Assembly (NCBI RefSeq): GCF_900113185.1
Contig: NZ_FOZD01000001.1
Span: forward strand, 992,001 to 1,056,000
Direction of reading: 5' to 3'
DNA from: Agromyces sp. CF514
GTDB lineage: Bacteria; Actinomycetota; Actinomycetes; Actinomycetales; Microbacteriaceae
Length of the DNA stretch: 64,000 nucleotides
Shown here: positions 9,762 to 17,745 of the stretch, in pieces
Numbering within the stretch: the stretch's first letter is position 1
Layout: each line of letters begins with the position of its first letter
Notes under the pieces: model-generated
Database searches by the model: none
What the model saw: the letters and a program-made list of their open reading frames with translations, nothing else
What the model was told of the DNA's origin: nothing
Position numbers and translations under genes: made by a program

Positions 9762-10646
9762 ATGACCGAGGCCCCGCGCTCCGATCCGAGCATGTGGGCG
9801 GCGGTGGCCGTCGACCCCGCCGTGCCCATCGATCGCGCGGTCGTGCGCAAGATCGTCGACGACCAGCGGCGGATGTCGCGGCGATGGCTCTACCCGCTCG
9901 CCCGGCCGTTCTCGCGGGTCGTCGTGGCGCTCGTCTCGGCCGTGAAGCGCGTGCTGCCGTTCCGGTGGATGCCGCTGACCACCATGGACCGGCTGTGCAT
10001 CTGGTACCTGCGCCGGTTCGTCTCGCCCGACGCCGTCGAACTGCTGATCAGGCACTTCGTCATCGAGACGAACCTCGTGAACTTCGTGCTGCGCAACTCG
10101 GATGCCGCGATCCCGCCGGTCACGCTCCGACCCGTGAGCCTGGCGGAGCTCGGCGACCACGCGGTCGTCGAGCACGACGTCAACGTCTACGACGTGCTCA
10201 TCGCGCTCGACGGCGTGCCGCTGACGGCTCCGCCGGCGTCGGAGCTCGACTTCGCGGAGCTCGACATCCCGCCCATCGATGCCGAACGCCGACGGGCGCG
10301 GCTGCTGCGCCTCGACATCCAGACTGCCCTCTGCTTCATGAACATCCCGTTCTCGATGGCGCTCACCATGGAGGAGTACCGCCGCGCGGTGCACTCGATG
10401 CGGTTCGACGACTCGTTCCTCGAGATCCTCGCCGTGCTCTGCGACGACGACACGTTCCGGCACTGGAAGACCGGCGAGCTGAGCCTCTGGATGGACTCCA
10501 ACGTCGACGTGCCGCGCATGGTCTACCGGCACGCCCTCATCTGCGAGTACGCCCACGCGCACCTCGTGAAGCTCGCGGCGGCGGCGGCGGCAGCAGCGGC
10601 GGCGGCGGCGTCGGACCCGGCCTCCGGGAGGCCTCAGGCCGGGTAG
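9762..10646 (+). CDS. Conserved hypothetical protein of the KAS III/diiron operon
   Basis: This 294-residue protein belongs to no family I recognise. It is mostly helical and soluble-looking, with an amphipathic basic stretch near residues 35-70 (RRWLYPLARPFSRVVVALVSAVKRVLP, described here by position and composition) that could sit on a membrane. Tyr, Trp and His residues are plentiful (WYLRRF, FRHWKTGEL, YEYAHAHLVK-like end). The start at 9762 is one base after the previous stop, so translation is coupled. The C-terminus carries a 12-alanine run and overlaps the convergent lyase gene by 13 bp. It is probably a third component of the same pathway. Confidence 0.7.
   Translation: MTEAPRSDPSMWAAVAVDPAVPIDRAVVRKIVDDQRRMSRRWLYPLARPFSRVVVALVSAVKRVLPFRWMPLTTMDRLCIWYLRRFVSPDAVELLIRHFVIETNLVNFVLRNSDAAIPPVTLRPVSLAELGDHAVVEHDVNVYDVLIALDGVPLTAPPASELDFAELDIPPIDAERRRARLLRLDIQTALCFMNIPFSMALTMEEYRRAVHSMRFDDSFLEILAVLCDDDTFRHWKTGELSLWMDSNVDVPRMVYRHALICEYAHAHLVKLAAAAAAAAAAAASDPASGRPQAG
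10575..10610 (+). repeat. GCG/GCA trinucleotide tract encoding poly-Ala
   Basis: Twelve consecutive alanine codons (mostly GCG) lie near the 3' end of the hypothetical gene. Such tracts are prone to slippage, so length may vary between strains. Confidence 0.8.
10616..10643. terminator. Bidirectional hairpin between convergent genes
   Basis: CCCGGCCT (10616-10623) pairs with AGGCCGGG (10636-10643) around a 12-nt GC-rich loop. It lies inside the overlapping 3' ends of the rightward hypothetical gene and the leftward lyase gene, so it could end transcription from both sides. Confidence 0.45.
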
Positions 10647-11515
10647 GCGAACGCCGCCGCATCGGCGGTGATCGCGCGGGCGCGGGCGAGCCTGGGCAGA
10701 TCGCTCCCGTCGCGGATCACCCGGCCGCGGGCGTCGAACTCGGCGAGCACGCCGGACGCCCAGGCGACGTCGTCCTCCGAGGGGCTCAGGGCGCCGTTCA
10801 CGACCGGGGCCTGGGCGCCATGCAGGCAGAGGCGGCCGGTCATGCCGAGCGAGGCGGCGTGCGCGGACTGGTCGCGCACCGTCTCGGGGTCGGTGCCGAG
10901 CGACGGCCCGTCGATCGGACCGGGGAGTCCGGCGGCCCGGCTCGCGACCACGAGCCGCGAGCGCGGGTAGGCGAGCGCGATCTCGCTCGCGCCCATGCCG
11001 GTGTCGCGGCGGAAGTCGCCGACCCCGAACGCGAGGCGGAAGGTCGACGGATGCCGCGCGATCGCGGACGCCTCCTCCAGTCCGACCGCGCTCTCGATGA
11101 GGGCGATGATCTGCGTGCCCGGCCGCAGGCGTTCGGCGGTGGCAGCGACCTGCGCGACGGACTCCGCCTTCGCGAGCACGACGCCCTCGAGCCCGTCGAC
11201 CCCGCCGATCGTGCCCAGCGCGTCGAGGTCGTCGCCCCAGTGGGTCGTCGTCGCATCGTTGATCCGCACCCAGGCGCGGCCGCCCGTCGAGAGCCACTCG
11301 GCCACGGCCGCACGGGCGGCCGCCTTCGCCGGCACCGGCACGGCGTCCTCGACGTCGAGCACGAGCGCATCGGCTCCGGATGCCGCGGCATCCGCGAATC
11401 CCTCTGGTCTCGCGCCCGAGACGAGCAGCCACGACCGGGCCATGGCGGGTGCGACGGTGCTGGTCGCGGCGGCCGACACCGGCGGCCGGATCTCGGCGAG
11501 CGTGTCAGTGGACAC
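10634..11515 (-). CDS. HpcH/HpaI aldolase, CitE-like (acyl-CoA) lyase
   Basis: This 293-residue TIM-barrel protein of the citrate lyase beta / malyl-CoA lyase family has RSWLLVSGARPEGF, then ALVLDVEDAVP (metal- and substrate-binding region), ALIESAVGLEEA (a family Glu metal ligand), and GPSLGTDPE near the end. The chosen start is GTG at 11515: AAGGAG lies 7 nt upstream, and it overlaps the dctA stop by 11 nt, implying translational coupling. A later ATG at 11443 has no ribosome-binding site. Its partner is a C4-dicarboxylate carrier under a CitA/CitB-type system, so the substrate is probably a di- or tricarboxylate or its CoA ester. No citrate-lyase alpha or gamma subunits are nearby, arguing against classical CitDEF. 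Confidence 0.87.
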   Translation of the reverse strand: MSTDTLAEIRPPVSAAATSTVAPAMARSWLLVSGARPEGFADAAASGADALVLDVEDAVPVPAKAAARAAVAEWLSTGGRAWVRINDATTTHWGDDLDALGTIGGVDGLEGVVLAKAESVAQVAATAERLRPGTQIIALIESAVGLEEASAIARHPSTFRLAFGVGDFRRDTGMGASEIALAYPRSRLVVASRAAGLPGPIDGPSLGTDPETVRDQSAHAASLGMTGRLCLHGAQAPVVNGALSPSEDDVAWASGVLAEFDARGRVIRDGSDLPRLARARAITADAAAFAYPA

Positions 11516-12965
11516 GAGCGGACTCCTTCTCGGGGGCGGAAGTTCCGTTGACGATGCTCGCCACGGCTCCGGTGGAGATGTGCCGGTCGTCACCGGCCTG
11601 CGTGGCCGAGCCCGCGGCATCCTCGTAGGCCTGCTCGTCGGCGCCGAGGTGGTCGTCGGCGCTCATCGTGGCCTCGTCGAAGGGGCGACGGCCCGAGAGC
11701 ACCTCCTCGACCTGCACGGTGTCGATCTGCTTGGTCCAGGTGCCGATGAGCACGGTGGCCACGGCGTTGCCGGTGAAGTTCGTGAGGGCGCGGGCCTCGC
11801 TCATGAAGCGGTCGATGCCCACGATGAGGCCGACGCCGTTCACGAGGTCGGGGCGGTGCGCCTGCAGGCCTCCGGCGAGGGTCGCGAGACCGGCGCCGGT
11901 GACTCCCGCTGCGCCCTTCGAGGCGATCATCATGAACAGCAGGAGCGAGATCTGCTCGGGGATGCTGAGCGGGGTGCCGAGCGCGCTGGCGATGAACAGC
12001 GACGTCATCGTGAGGTAGATCGCGGTGCCGTCGAGGTTGAACGAGTAGCCGGTCGGCACGGTGATGCCGACGACCGGCTTCGAGACGCCGAGGTGCTCCA
12101 TCTTGGCGATGAGGCGGGGCAGTGCGACCTCGCTCGACGACGTGGACACGATGAGCAGGTACTCGCGGCCGAGGTACTTCATCATGCGGAAGATGTTGAC
12201 GCCCGTGACGAGCTTCAGCAGCAGGCCGAGCACCACGACGATGAACACGATGCAGGTCAGGTAGAACGCCACCATGAGCGTGCCGAGCGCCACGAGTGCG
12301 GCGACGCCCGTCGCACCGACGACGGCCGCGATGGCGCCGAACGCGCCGATGGGCGCGAGCCACATGATCATCGCGAGGATGCGGAACACGAGCACCTGCA
12401 GGTGGCGGATCGCCTCGAGCACGGGCACGCCCTTCGGACCCATCTTCTGCAGCGCGAAGCCGACGAGCAGCGCGACGAACAGGGCCTGCAGGATGCTGCC
12501 GCTCGTGAGCGACGCGAAGAACGTGGTCGGGATGATGCCGAGCAGGAACTCGGTCGTGGACGCCGCCTTGAGGTCGGACGTGTCGTAGGTCGTCGACGAG
12601 ATGTCGAGGCCCGCGCCCGGGTGGATGATGTTGCCGACGATGAGGCCGATCGCCAGTGCGAAGGTCGACATCACGACGAAGTAGCCGAGGGCGAGGCCGC
12701 CGACCTTGCCGACCGTGGCGGCCTTGGCGACCGAGCCGACGCCGAGCACGATCGTGCAGAAGATGATGGGGGCGATCATCATCTTGATGAGCGCGATGAA
12801 GGCGTCGCCGATGGGCTTCAGCCCCACGGCGAAGTCGGGGAACGCCAGCCCCACGCCGATGCCCGCGGCCACCGCGACGATGACGGCGATGTAGAGGTAG
12901 TGCGAGCGATCGAGTCGTCGCCCCTTGCGATTCTGGGGTGCGGACACCGCATGCGTCGTTGCCAT
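11505..12965 (-). CDS. dctA: C4-dicarboxylate:cation symporter (DAACS family)
   Basis: This 486-residue membrane carrier of the DctA/GltP fold imports succinate, fumarate, malate or similar acids with H+ or Na+. Hallmarks are the serine-rich re-entrant loop STSSSEVALPRL, TGYSFNLDGTAIYLT, and GIDRFMSEARALTNFTGN. About eight hydrophobic helices are visible, starting at YLYIAVIVAVAAGIGVGL. The last ~60 residues are acidic, hydrophilic and not family-conserved. The ATG at 12965 follows GAGGAAG at a good distance. It is co-transcribed with the CitE-like lyase (11-nt overlap) and divergent from the histidine-kinase gene, a common arrangement for a transporter controlled by its neighbour. Confidence 0.95.
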   Translation of the reverse strand: MATTHAVSAPQNRKGRRLDRSHYLYIAVIVAVAAGIGVGLAFPDFAVGLKPIGDAFIALIKMMIAPIIFCTIVLGVGSVAKAATVGKVGGLALGYFVVMSTFALAIGLIVGNIIHPGAGLDISSTTYDTSDLKAASTTEFLLGIIPTTFFASLTSGSILQALFVALLVGFALQKMGPKGVPVLEAIRHLQVLVFRILAMIMWLAPIGAFGAIAAVVGATGVAALVALGTLMVAFYLTCIVFIVVVLGLLLKLVTGVNIFRMMKYLGREYLLIVSTSSSEVALPRLIAKMEHLGVSKPVVGITVPTGYSFNLDGTAIYLTMTSLFIASALGTPLSIPEQISLLLFMMIASKGAAGVTGAGLATLAGGLQAHRPDLVNGVGLIVGIDRFMSEARALTNFTGNAVATVLIGTWTKQIDTVQVEEVLSGRRPFDEATMSADDHLGADEQAYEDAAGSATQAGDDRHISTGAVASIVNGTSAPEKESARVH

Positions 12966-13063
12966 TGGTCTTCCTCGTCCTCATGGCGGTCGCTGCGATG
13001 CGACCGGCCTGCGATCAGTGCTGACAGCTTCGATCGAGCGGGCTCCGGCGACGACGTTGTGTT

Positions 13064-13069
13064 CATACT
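13064..13069 (+). promoter_or_regulatory. -10 box for the histidine-kinase gene, leaderless
   Basis: CATACT at 13064-13069 ends 6 nt before the GTG at 13076 and no ribosome-binding site is present. The same 6-nt spacing recurs at other genes in this window. Confidence 0.45.
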
Positions 13070-13075
13070 GGTCTC

Positions 13076-14791
13076 GTGGGCATGACGGCGTGGGTGCGGC
13101 GATGGAGCATCGCCACGCGCCTGTTCGTCGTGCAGGTCGGCTTCATCGCGGTGCTCACGACGGCGGCCACGATCTGGTTGTGGGCCGATGCGAGAGCCGA
13201 TGTCGAGGCGGATGCCGCGGCGAAGACGATGGCCGTCGCGACCTCGATCGCCGACAACCCGTTCGTGGTCGAGGCGCTCGCGACCGACGACCCCACGGCG
13301 GAGCTGCAGCCGTACGCCGTCGACGTGATGGCCGACACCGACACCGACTTCGTGACGATCATGAACCCCGATCGCACGCGCTACACGCACCCCGACGTCT
13401 CGCAGATCGGCCTGCCGTTCCAGGGCACGATCGAGCCGGCGCTGCGCGGCGAGCCGTTCACCGAGACGTACACGGGCACGCTCGGCCCCAGCATGCGGTC
13501 GACCGTGCCCATCGAGGACGCCTCGGGCGAGGTGGTCGGCATCGTGTCGGCGGGCGTCACGGTCTCGAACCTCTCGGCGGCGCTCGGCACCCGTCTGCCC
13601 ATCGTGTTCGGGGCGGCGCTCGTCACCCTGCTGCTCGGGGCGCTCGTCGCGTGGCTGCTCAGCCGCTACCTGCGGCGGGTCACCTGGGGGCGCGGGCCCG
13701 AAGAGATGAGCCGCATGTTCGCCTACTACGAGGGCGTGTTGCACTCCGTGCGCGAGGGGCTGCTGCTCGTCGATACGCAGGGCCGGCTCGTGCTCGCCAA
13801 CGACCAGGCCACCGAGCTGCTCGGCCTGCCGCGGCATCCCTCGTCGGATGCCTCGGGCGAGCCGGTCGCGGTGCGCGACCTCGAGCTGCCGGCGTCGCTG
13901 CGAGACCTGCTCGCCGGGGGAGCGGTCGCGGTCGACGAGGTGCACCTCACCGACGACCGCGTGCTCGTGGTGAACCAGGCCGTCGCGGTGTCGACGCCGT
14001 CGGCGGCGAACCCCGGCCCGGCGCGCATCCTCGGCACGGTCACGACGGTGCGCGACCGCACCGAGCTCGAGCAGCTCGCGGGCGAGCTGGCCACCATGCG
14101 CACGCTCTCGGACGCGCTGCGCTCGCAGACGCACGAGTTCGCCAACCGGCTGCACACGATCGTCGCGCTGATCGAGCTCGGACGGCCCGAACAGGCGCTC
14201 GCGTTCGCGGCCCACGAGCTCGACACCCGGCAGGAGCTCGCCGACGAGGTCATGGGCGCCGTCGAGGAGCCCGTGCTCGCAGCCCTGCTGTTCGGCAAGG
14301 CGGCGCAGGCGAGCGAACGCGGCGTCGAGCTCGCCATCTCGGTCGACGACGCGATCGCCGACACGGACGTGCCGCCCGCCGAGTGGGTGACGATCGTCGG
14401 CAACCTCATCGACAACGCGGTCGATGCCGTCGCCGCGACCATGGAGCCGGCCGTCTCCGTCGCGGACCCGACCGTGGAGGTGGCGATCGACGTGGTGACG
14501 GAGGGCACGTCGGCGGGCGGCGGCGGTGACGCGGACGCCTTTTCGCGTGCGGTGCGCGTCCGGGTCTCGGACAACGGCCCAGGGGTCGTCGATCCCGAGC
14601 GGGTGTTCCAGCGCGGCTTCTCGACGAAGGAGCACGGCGAGGCGGGCCGGGGCCTCGGCCTCGCCCTCGTCGGGCAGTCGGTGCGGCGGCTCGGCGGCAC
14701 CGTCGCCGTGACCCCACGCGAGGGCGGTGTCGGCGCCGTCTTCACGGTGCTGTTGCCGCAACGGCTTCCGACGAGCAGTGGCCGCGCATGA
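13076..14791 (+). CDS. CitA/DcuS-type sensor histidine kinase
   Basis: This 571-residue membrane kinase probably senses extracellular di- or tricarboxylates. The layout is TM1 ~16-36; a periplasmic-type PAS/CACHE sensor ~40-172 (with MNPDRTRYTHPD and the GxPFQGTIEPALRGEPF stretch typical of CitA); TM2 ~175-197; a cytoplasmic PAS ~215-330; a Spo0B-like dimerisation helix with phospho-acceptor His353 in SQTHEFANRLH; and an ATPase domain with N box GNLIDNAVDA (~442), SDNGPGV (~499) and GRGLGLALV (~526). The GTG at 13076 is favoured by the leaderless -10; the ATG two codons later is possible. It overlaps the regulator gene (ATGA) and is divergent from dctA. Confidence 0.93.
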   Translation: MGMTAWVRRWSIATRLFVVQVGFIAVLTTAATIWLWADARADVEADAAAKTMAVATSIADNPFVVEALATDDPTAELQPYAVDVMADTDTDFVTIMNPDRTRYTHPDVSQIGLPFQGTIEPALRGEPFTETYTGTLGPSMRSTVPIEDASGEVVGIVSAGVTVSNLSAALGTRLPIVFGAALVTLLLGALVAWLLSRYLRRVTWGRGPEEMSRMFAYYEGVLHSVREGLLLVDTQGRLVLANDQATELLGLPRHPSSDASGEPVAVRDLELPASLRDLLAGGAVAVDEVHLTDDRVLVVNQAVAVSTPSAANPGPARILGTVTTVRDRTELEQLAGELATMRTLSDALRSQTHEFANRLHTIVALIELGRPEQALAFAAHELDTRQELADEVMGAVEEPVLAALLFGKAAQASERGVELAISVDDAIADTDVPPAEWVTIVGNLIDNAVDAVAATMEPAVSVADPTVEVAIDVVTEGTSAGGGGDADAFSRAVRVRVSDNGPGVVDPERVFQRGFSTKEHGEAGRGLGLALVGQSVRRLGGTVAVTPREGGVGAVFTVLLPQRLPTSSGRA

Positions 14792-15498
14792 CCGACGTCC
14801 GCGTGCTCGTGGTCGACGACGAGCCCATCACCGCCGAGGCGCACGCCGAGTACCTGCGTCGACTCGACGGGTTCGCCGTGGCGGGCGTGGCGCTCAACGG
14901 CAAGGAGGCGATCCGGCTGCTGCGGGATTCGCTGCCCGGAGGCGACTCGCGGCGCGGCTCCATCGACCTCGTGCTGCTCGACATGAACCTCCCCGACATC
15001 CACGGCATCGAGCTCTGCCGCCGCATCCGCACCGCCGGTCTCGAGGTCGACGTCATCGCGATCTCGGCCGTGCGCGACGTCTCGGTGGTGCGTGCCTCGG
15101 TGAATCTCGGCATCGTCGCCTACCTCATCAAGCCGTTCACCTTCCCGGTCTTCGCCGATCGGATGCGGAGCTATGTCGAGTTCCGCGCCGGCTTCGCCGA
15201 GGGCGCCGGCGTCACCACGCAGGACGAGGTCGACCAGACGCTCGCGCGCCTGCGGTCGCCCGGGTCTGCGCCGCTCGAGAAGGGTCTCGCCGGCGACACG
15301 CTCGGCCGCATCGTCAAGGCGCTGCGCGGGCGCGACGAAGCGGTGTCGGCGAGCGAACTCGCCGCCGAACTGGCGATCTCCCGGGTCACGGCACGCCGGT
15401 ACCTCGAGCATCTCGCCGACGACGGCTCCGTCGAGCGGGCGCCGCGCTACGGCACGCCCGGTCGGCCGGAGCTCGAGTACCGGTGGCGGCTGGGCTGA
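14788..15498 (+). CDS. CitB/DcuR-type response regulator
   Basis: This 236-residue regulator has an N-terminal receiver domain with the acidic pair Asp10/Asp11, phospho-acceptor Asp65 (VLLDMNLPD) and Lys115 (YLIKPF). A linker precedes a C-terminal helix-turn-helix (SASELAAELAISRVTARRYLEHL, by position ~188-210) of the citrate/malate-responsive subfamily. The start overlaps the kinase stop by 4 nt, so the pair is made together. Its likely target is the divergent dctA-lyase unit across the 110-bp gap 12966-13075. No binding site could be assigned with confidence. Confidence 0.93.
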   Translation: MTDVRVLVVDDEPITAEAHAEYLRRLDGFAVAGVALNGKEAIRLLRDSLPGGDSRRGSIDLVLLDMNLPDIHGIELCRRIRTAGLEVDVIAISAVRDVSVVRASVNLGIVAYLIKPFTFPVFADRMRSYVEFRAGFAEGAGVTTQDEVDQTLARLRSPGSAPLEKGLAGDTLGRIVKALRGRDEAVSASELAAELAISRVTARRYLEHLADDGSVERAPRYGTPGRPELEYRWRLG

Positions 15499-15548
15499 GG
15501 CATCCGCCGTGCCCACGGCCTCGACGCGACTCGACGTCGGGTGCGGTC

Positions 15549-16031
15549 TCAGGTGCGCAGTGCGCCCTGTGCGGCTCTCCGCAGCCGCGGGTCGGGGTCG
15601 TCGGCCCAGCGCGCGAGCACGGCGAGCGCTCGGGTGCGCGCGGCGCCGTCGAGCGAGCCGACCAACGGGCGCACGACGTCATCGATGAGCGGGGTGGTCA
15701 GCGCGTCGACGGATGACTCGCGCAGGAATCCCTCGATGCGGGTCAGGTCGGAGTTGCCGAGCTTGCGCACGTGGGTCTGCAGGAGCACGATCGCGGCGAG
15801 GCGGCGCTCGTACACGGGCGCTGACCAGAGCTCGGAGCTCAGTGCCGTGATCGCGTCGTGGTCGAGGTCGCGATGCCGGTTGCCGAGGTCGCGGATCGTG
15901 CCGCGCACGGCACCGACCGACGCGCCGTACGAGTCGAGCTCGCCGCCCAGGCGCTCTCGCACGTCGTCGGCGCGGTACTCGTCGCCCTCGTACCGCAGGG
16001 CCGCGTCGACGAACTCACCGGCTGCGCTCAC
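15549..16031 (-). CDS. AlkD-like DNA alkylation repair protein, C-terminally short
   Basis: This HEAT-like helical protein resembles the DNA alkylation repair glycosylase AlkD (PF08713-type). Recognisable stretches are GASVGAVRGTIRDLG and LWSAPVYERRLAAIVLL. It is 160 residues from the GTG at 16031, or 170 from a GTG at 16061; neither has a strong ribosome-binding site. Family members usually run to ~220-240 residues, and here the protein stops after DPDPRLRRAAQGALRT. Only ~50 bp separate it from the regulator gene, so the missing helices are not encoded in another frame. It may be a truncated remnant or a minimal form; loss of catalytic residues should be suspected. Confidence 0.6.
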   Translation of the reverse strand: MSAAGEFVDAALRYEGDEYRADDVRERLGGELDSYGASVGAVRGTIRDLGNRHRDLDHDAITALSSELWSAPVYERRLAAIVLLQTHVRKLGNSDLTRIEGFLRESSVDALTTPLIDDVVRPLVGSLDGAARTRALAVLARWADDPDPRLRRAAQGALRT

Positions 16032-16114
16032 GGTTCCATTCTCGGGCCGCGAGACTGGCACGTCGGCACGGTGGCATAGGGTCGGACTCGGGCGCGAATT
16101 CGGAAGGCGGGGCG

Positions 16115-16750
16115 ATGTCGAACACCGAAGAGGGAGTCCACGCCGAAACGGCGGCGGAGGTTCCGGAGCCGAAGCCGCAGGGCTTGTACGCGAGCGCCGC
16201 GATGACCCTGATTTTGCTCGCCGTCGGGTTTGCGATCTTCGCTTTCACGCCGGGTGTCATGGTCTCGCTGTACGCGGGCATGGCGGCCGCCTACGCCGCC
16301 GTGCCGTACACGGTTGTGGCGATCGTCGTGCGAGAGGTCGTCGCCCGTCGCGCATGGCGCGGAGCCGAAGACGAGCCGCGCAACGACGAGGCGATCCGTT
16401 TCGGGCTGTTCCGTCAGCGGGCCTCCCTCGTCACGGCGGTCACGATGCTCGTCGCGTTCGCCGTGCTGGTCGTCGTGACGGTCGCGGTGATGGGCTCGGT
16501 CGACCGCGTCGGCGGGTACGGCGGCCTGGCCGTGTTCGGAGCGTTCGCCGTCGTCGCGGGCGGGTTCGCGATCGTCGTGAACATGCCGCTGATCTACACC
16601 GGGTCCGTCGTGCGGTCCGAACGGTATGCCGTTCGCGAGCGCATCGGCGCGTGGAGGCTGATCCGTGCGACCACGATCCTCACCACTGCCTCGTGGATCG
16701 CCTACTGCGCGTTCGGCGTGTTCTTCATCACGCAGTCGATGTGGTTCTGA
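16115..16750 (+). CDS. Membrane protein of unknown function
   Basis: This 211-residue integral membrane protein shows about five hydrophobic helices (near 26-46, 48-73, 105-125, 133-158 and 187-207). A charged cytoplasmic-looking loop, ARRAWRGAEDEPRNDE, lies between helices 2 and 3. No motif is recognised. GGAAGG lies 7 nt before the ATG, and TAGGGT at 16076-16081 is a plausible -10. It is divergent from the AlkD-like gene and is followed 61 nt later by the coiled-coil gene. Confidence 0.75.
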   Translation: MSNTEEGVHAETAAEVPEPKPQGLYASAAMTLILLAVGFAIFAFTPGVMVSLYAGMAAAYAAVPYTVVAIVVREVVARRAWRGAEDEPRNDEAIRFGLFRQRASLVTAVTMLVAFAVLVVVTVAVMGSVDRVGGYGGLAVFGAFAVVAGGFAIVVNMPLIYTGSVVRSERYAVRERIGAWRLIRATTILTTASWIAYCAFGVFFITQSMWF

Positions 16751-16811
16751 CGCCTGCGTTCCGACTCTGGATTCTGGACGCGGCTGCACGTCGTGGTGTG
16801 AGGATGGACGC

Positions 16812-17723
16812 ATGGCCGAGGACGCGCTCGCCGAGATCGCCGATGAGCTCTACGGGCTGCCGCCCGAGGCGTTCACCGCGGCTCGCAACGCCCGAGCGAA
16901 GCAGCTTCGCGCCGACGACCGGGCCTTGGCCGATGCGGTGGCCGAGCTCCGGAAGCCGTCTGCTCCCGCCTGGCTCGTGAACCAGCTCGTGCGCCTGCGC
17001 CCCGATGAGCTCGACCAGCTGTTCGAGCTCGGAGCACAGCTCCGCGCCGCGCAGGCGGAGGTCGACGCAGCCGCCCTCACCGCCCTCGCACGGGAGCGGC
17101 GCAAGGTCGTCGGTGCGGTCGCGGCCGACGCCGGCGCGCTCGCCGACGAACTCGGGCATCCGGTGCGGGGCCCGGTGCTCGACGACGTCGCGTCGACCCT
17201 GCAGGCCGCGATGACGGATGCCGCGGCCACCGATGCCGTGCGCAGCGGCAGGCTCGTCCGCAGTCTCGAGGCCATCGGCACCGAGGTGGACCTCACCGAC
17301 GCGGTTGCCGCGTGGACGCCGGGCGCTTCGGCACGCTCGGCCGCAGCCCCGCCGCGCGACGAGGTCGGCGACCGCCGCGCCCTGAAGCAACGCCAGGCCG
17401 ACGAGGCAGCGGCACGTGCCGCCGAGGCTTCGGTGGCGGCCGCTGCCGAGGCCGAGGAGGAGGCCGCTGCGGCCGAGCGCGCCCTCGAGGCCGCCTCGGG
17501 CCCGCGCGACGAGGCGCGTGCTGCGCTCGACGACGCGCGGGCCGCCCGCGACGAGCTCCGCACCGCGCAGCAGGACCTCGAGCGGCGCCTCGCGCGGGCC
17601 GAGCGCGATCTCGCGGCGGCCGAACACCTCGCCGACGAACGCGAGCACGCATACGACCGCGCGTCGGCCGCCGCCGAGACGGCCCGGGCGACTGCCGACG
17701 CACTGCGCGCGGCACTGGACTGA
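16812..17723 (+). CDS. Alanine-rich coiled-coil protein of unknown function
   Basis: This 303-residue soluble protein has an N-terminal helical part (LYGLPPEAFTAARNARAKQLRA), then RKPSAPAWLVNQLVR, a conserved-looking stretch, and a long Ala/Glu/Arg heptad region from ~185 to the end that should form a coiled coil. The start at 16812 is chosen because GAGG lies about 9 nt upstream. I know no function. The N-terminal half looks more family-like than the tail. It ends 22 nt before the convergent flavoprotein gene. Confidence 0.72.
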   Translation: MAEDALAEIADELYGLPPEAFTAARNARAKQLRADDRALADAVAELRKPSAPAWLVNQLVRLRPDELDQLFELGAQLRAAQAEVDAAALTALARERRKVVGAVAADAGALADELGHPVRGPVLDDVASTLQAAMTDAAATDAVRSGRLVRSLEAIGTEVDLTDAVAAWTPGASARSAAAPPRDEVGDRRALKQRQADEAAARAAEASVAAAAEAEEEAAAAERALEAASGPRDEARAALDDARAARDELRTAQQDLERRLARAERDLAAAEHLADEREHAYDRASAAAETARATADALRAALD

Positions 17724-17745
17724 CCCAGGCGAACCCGTCGGCGAC

